Below the pieces are notes generated by a model. It saw only the letters and a program-made list of their open reading frames with translations, searched no databases and had not been told where the DNA came from. Source: Tetragonia tetragonoides (Eukaryota; Streptophyta; Magnoliopsida; Caryophyllales; Aizoaceae). Taken from it: a DNA stretch of 64,000 nucleotides. Both the position numbers and the translations under genes were made by a program. The stretch lies in assembly GCA_038025085.1 (NCBI GenBank), contig CM076142.1:2455501-2519500 (forward strand). The letters run 5' to 3'. Of the stretch, positions 60,851 to 64,000 are shown piece by piece (position 1 is the stretch's first letter; each line of letters begins with the position of its first letter).

Positions 60851-61954
60851 AAAAAAATAGAAAAACATAAAAAAACAATGCAACTTTTTTGATTTCAAGT
60901 GTACAACGGATAAACCTTGTGATCTTATTAGCTTAATTTTGGAGTAATCATTTTGTTCCATGCTTTAAATTTTATTTTATTTTATTTACATCTGTTTTGT
61001 ATGTTCAATTTTGAACCTAAATAGTTGGATAATAACAATAATAAAATAGTGGTTGGATATTTGGATTGTTCATTTTGGTGGAATGAATTGCAATAAATTG
61101 GGGAAGGGTTAAATCTTCAAGTAAATGGGAAGTGATCACCTTAAAAAGGTGGGGATGAACTAAGTTTTACAAATGGTGGAGATGTGTTAATGAGGGACAT
61201 GTCTTGTGTAGTGTATGTGAGCTTAATGAAGGTTTATTAGGCCATGTATGTAAATTCTGACCCAAAATAGCTTTGTACGTACACTTGATATGACCGAGGT
61301 ATTTTTTGATTTAAAAGGGGTTTTGAGAAGGAAATAATATTTTTTTTAATAAGTAAAACTAAGACTCTATTTGGTAATTAGTTGTTATCAGTTGATTGAG
61401 TTAGGCTTTAGCTACTTCAATAAACTACTTTGATCCGTTGTTTCTTGTTTGTCTATAAATATATGACTGGACAAATAAGTTATTAGCGATTTAAATATGT
61501 AAAATAAAAAAGACCCGAAATTTATTTGTTAGGAGTAGTATCTTTGGAAGGAAATTTATATCCAAATTTCCATAGAAAATGCAAATGTTAATGACTACTA
61601 GTACTTACTAAACTAAGCAGTAAGCACTAGGCCAGTGGCCACCACTAACCCCTAGCCTTTGTAATTTCTATACTTGATGAGTGTAATGAGTGATGAGAAT
61701 CAAGGATTACAAAATCCAAAGTAGAACCAATAAAATACTCAAGACAACACGAGGGGGTGAGACTTGAGAGTTGAAGAGAGAGAGAGAGAGATACATAGAC
61801 AGAATCTGGGGAGAATTGCGAATCCAATGAACAACACTCTAAACCACCACTACACATTACACAATACAATACCACTCTCTCTCTTTCCCTTTTCTCCACC
61901 TTTCTCTTTCTCTCTCCACACTCAATCCATAGCATAACCTCCATTGCAAGCTCC
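60730..61954. other. Intergenic, no gene seen
   Basis: AT-rich with AAAAT-type runs at 60813-60870. The last 200 bp become CT/GA-rich toward the OCTOPUS-family leader. A TATA-like box could not be assigned with confidence. Confidence 0.5.
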
Positions 61955-62029
61955 CTCTCTCTCAATAACCCACATTTTCTCTCTCTTTCTCTCTCTCTCT
62001 TAAAAATGGCACAATAAAGATCCTCATCA
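61955..62029 (+). promoter_or_regulatory. CT-rich 5' leader with a three-codon upstream ORF
   Basis: CTCTCTCT runs (61955-62000) are followed by ATGGCACAATAA (62006-62017), an upstream ORF encoding Met-Ala-Gln. Its stop is 12 bases before the main ATG and it is in the same frame. The main ORF also begins Met-Ala-Gln. A uORF this close can lower translation of the main frame; that effect is inferred. Confidence 0.55.
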
Positions 62030-64000
62030 ATGGCGCAACAGAAACCCCATCAAAACCCTAGACAACCACCACGCCGCCTCACACCTTGTCACCGCCACCC
62101 CGATATCCCCACCACCACCGGTCTCTGTGCTCCTTGTCTTCACGACCGACTCTCTCTCCTCAACCCCTCCGCCACTACCTCAACCGCCGCACCACCGCCG
62201 GAGCTCCGGCGATGTAAAACCTTTTCGGCGAAGAACCGTGAAATCTCCTTCGAACCTCGCCGGCGATCTTGCGATGTTAGGGCCCGCAGCACTCTCTCCA
62301 CGCTCTTCGTCATCGATGACGATAATGCCGATGGAAATGGAAATGGTGGTCGTTTAATTGAGCTGCCATTGAAGGTCGAATCGAGGAATTTAGGGTTTCT
62401 GAGTAAAGGTACGTGTCCTGTTCTTGAGGTAGCAGAGGAGATTGAAGAAGAGGATAGTGATTGTGATATTGAGGTAGCTAGGGTTTCTAATTTAGGAGCT
62501 AATAATGTTGTAGATGATGGTTTCGAAGTACCTAGGGTTTCTGATGAGTTTGAGGGAGAATGTAATAAGACTATGAAAGAGTTTATAGATCTTGAAGTAG
62601 AAGCTAACACTAGTGGTAATAATAATAAGAATAATAGGAAAGATTTTAAAGAAATTGCTGGTAGTTTTTGGGTTGCAGCTTCTGTATTTAGTAAGAAGGT
62701 ACGGAAATGGCGTAAGAAGCAAGGCGGAACTAGTAGGAGAGAGAATAGTGCTTGTAATGCTGATGGCTCTGGTGTTGGTTTGGGGGAGATGCGGCTCGAT
62801 AAATTGAAAGGGAGGAGGTTGAGAGATACGCAATCCGAGGTTGGTGAGTATGGTTTGGGGAGGAGGTCTTGCGATACGGATCCGAGGGGGTCGATTGATT
62901 ATGGTAGAGCGTCTATCGATTGTGGTGGATTGGGTAGGGGGTCTATGGATTTCGGAAGAGCGTCTATTGATGGTGGTGTGTTGGGGAGGAGGAGTTGTGA
63001 TTCGGATCCTAGGTTTTCGATTGATTTGGGCCGGGCGTCCGTTGATTGTGGCAGCATTGGGATTGATGAGGGTCGGTGTTCAGTCGATGCTCCTAGGGCG
63101 TCTTGGGATGGTTATTTGATTGGTGGGAGGGCATTGCCTCGGGGTAGTGCTCCAATGGTTTCTGTTATAGAAAATGCTATGGCAACTGTTTATGGGTTTG
63201 ATCACCGAGTGTTGGCTGATGTGAAAACTAAGGTGGAAAATGGGGATAAGAGAGATTCAGGTGGTTCGAGCCAAATGAAAGATCAATACTTGGATACTGC
63301 TTCAATGCAGAGGCGAAGGATGTCTTTGGATAGTTCCCTCAATAGGGAGATGGCGGTTACCGACAATGGTGAATCAAAATCGTTGTCAAATGCTAGGGTT
63401 TCTCCTGCAGCTATTGGAATCTTTAATGGGACTAAATTGCTTATAACAGAGAAAGAGTTGAACGAGTGGAGGCTGAATTCTGTCAGGGATGATAGTTCAG
63501 AGAGCTTTGAAACAGCTTCCAAAGATTTTGGCTCCGTCTCTAGGAGCAATAATGGTCAGGGTTTCAAGAAGTGCCGTCAGTGGAGCAAGTTGTGGAGTGT
63601 TTGGGGTTTGCTACATCGGAAGAAAGGTGACAAATATGGCGATGAAGAGAAGCTTGAGCGAGGAAATGCAGGATATCCACGTGCTGATTCTGTAGGTAGC
63701 AGCGCTAGGAATTGTAATAGTCAAGCGAGCTTTGATCCTGATTGGAAACTTACCCGCAGCCATAGCACCACCAGTTCTAGGGGCTCTAACACAGTAGTTG
63801 GACCAGTTCGTGAAACAGTGAGCAGAACTGATTCCAAGGCCCTCGTCAGGAGAAGGCAAGAAGATGGTGTTCTGGACCGGAATAGGAGTTCCAGATTTTC
63901 ACCAAATCACCTTGATAATGGACTGTTACGGTTTTATTTGACACCCTTGAGGAGCCGTAGGAGAAGTAAGTTAGGAAAAAGTAGGTTGAAGAACTCCCGT
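62030..64000 (+). CDS. OPS: OCTOPUS-family (DUF740) polar membrane-associated protein, 5' part, open at the window end
   Basis: OCTOPUS and its paralogues are plasma-membrane-associated polar proteins that promote phloem (protoxylem/protophloem) differentiation. The frame is open for 657 codons to the last base of the window, with no intron. Signatures: the N-terminal Cys/His-Pro block CHRHPDIPTTTGLCAPCLHD with RLSLL; RRCKTF; RRSCDVRARSTLSTLF; FWVAASVFSKKVRKWRKKQ; RLRDTQSEVGEYGLGRRSCD with TDPR; serial [RS][IM]D-type repeats (SIDYGRASIDCGG, SMDFGRASIDGG); RASWDGYLIGG; and KKCRQWSKLWSVWGLLHRKK. The start was chosen because MAQQK lies just before the Cys block and no in-frame ATG upstream stays open. 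Family membership is firm; whether it is OPS itself or an OPS-like paralogue cannot be told. The C-terminus is beyond the window. Confidence 0.88.
   Translation, partial: MAQQKPHQNPRQPPRRLTPCHRHPDIPTTTGLCAPCLHDRLSLLNPSATTSTAAPPPELRRCKTFSAKNREISFEPRRRSCDVRARSTLSTLFVIDDDNADGNGNGGRLIELPLKVESRNLGFLSKGTCPVLEVAEEIEEEDSDCDIEVARVSNLGANNVVDDGFEVPRVSDEFEGECNKTMKEFIDLEVEANTSGNNNKNNRKDFKEIAGSFWVAASVFSKKVRKWRKKQGGTSRRENSACNADGSGVGLGEMRLDKLKGRRLRDTQSEVGEYGLGRRSCDTDPRGSIDYGRASIDCGGLGRGSMDFGRASIDGGVLGRRSCDSDPRFSIDLGRASVDCGSIGIDEGRCSVDAPRASWDGYLIGGRALPRGSAPMVSVIENAMATVYGFDHRVLADVKTKVENGDKRDSGGSSQMKDQYLDTASMQRRRMSLDSSLNREMAVTDNGESKSLSNARVSPAAIGIFNGTKLLITEKELNEWRLNSVRDDSSESFETASKDFGSVSRSNNGQGFKKCRQWSKLWSVWGLLHRKKGDKYGDEEKLERGNAGYPRADSVGSSARNCNSQASFDPDWKLTRSHSTTSSRGSNTVVGPVRETVSRTDSKALVRRRQEDGVLDRNRSSRFSPNHLDNGLLRFYLTPLRSRRRSKLGKSRLKNSR

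Overview
This is plant nuclear DNA, most likely from a eudicot. The genes have many short GT-AG introns and encode plant-specific families (OCTOPUS, CRCK kinase, PHT4 transporter, cytosolic starch phosphorylase). Ty1/copia elements use a plant tRNA-iMet primer site, and MULEs, MITEs and long AT-rich intergenic stretches are present. I cannot name the species. I see no bacterial-type system, CRISPR array, rRNA or tRNA gene.

Layout. 1-960 is unassigned flank. 996-4433 (+) is a cornichon gene with a stop codon and a frameshift in exon 1. 4721-10383 and 10802-16462 are two complete Tnt1-type Copia retrotransposons in the same (-) orientation. Each has its own 5-bp target duplication and an uninterrupted 1336-codon polyprotein ORF; the second sits inside a small inverted-repeat element. 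17052-17940 (+) is a broken fragment of a plastid Clp protease gene (CLPR2-like). About 18690-19990 is a degenerate 44-bp minisatellite. 21352-23284 (+) is an intact SR45a-type splicing factor. Convergent to it, 23985-30222 (-) is an intact 15-exon cytosolic alpha-glucan phosphorylase. About 31970-38045 (-) is a decayed, tandemly duplicated and partly inverted piece of the DNA polymerase epsilon catalytic-subunit gene. A Stowaway-like MITE lies at 39516-39786.

40551-43740 (-) is an intact CRCK-type receptor-like cytoplasmic kinase with a long (AAT)n tract in intron 1. 44910-49799 (-) is an intact nine-exon plastid PHT4-type transporter. 52074-52844 (+) is a stand-alone gag-like ORF. 53711-55743 and 56665-58451 (-) are two tandem ACOT13-like hotdog thioesterase genes, both damaged. 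Beginning 36 bp upstream of the second start codon is a 2.24-kb Mutator-like element (58487-60729) with a dead transposase and arrays of short hairpins. 62030-64000 (+) is the start of an OCTOPUS-family gene that runs off the window.

The intact genes are ordinary unlinked housekeeping, signalling and transport genes; nothing suggests they act as one system. The main interest is genome dynamics: very recent Copia activity, nested insertions, partial gene duplication, and a clear split between long intact ORFs and neighbours with several small lesions each. Coordinates of exons were placed by eye from splice signals and conserved protein motifs; no alignment was run.
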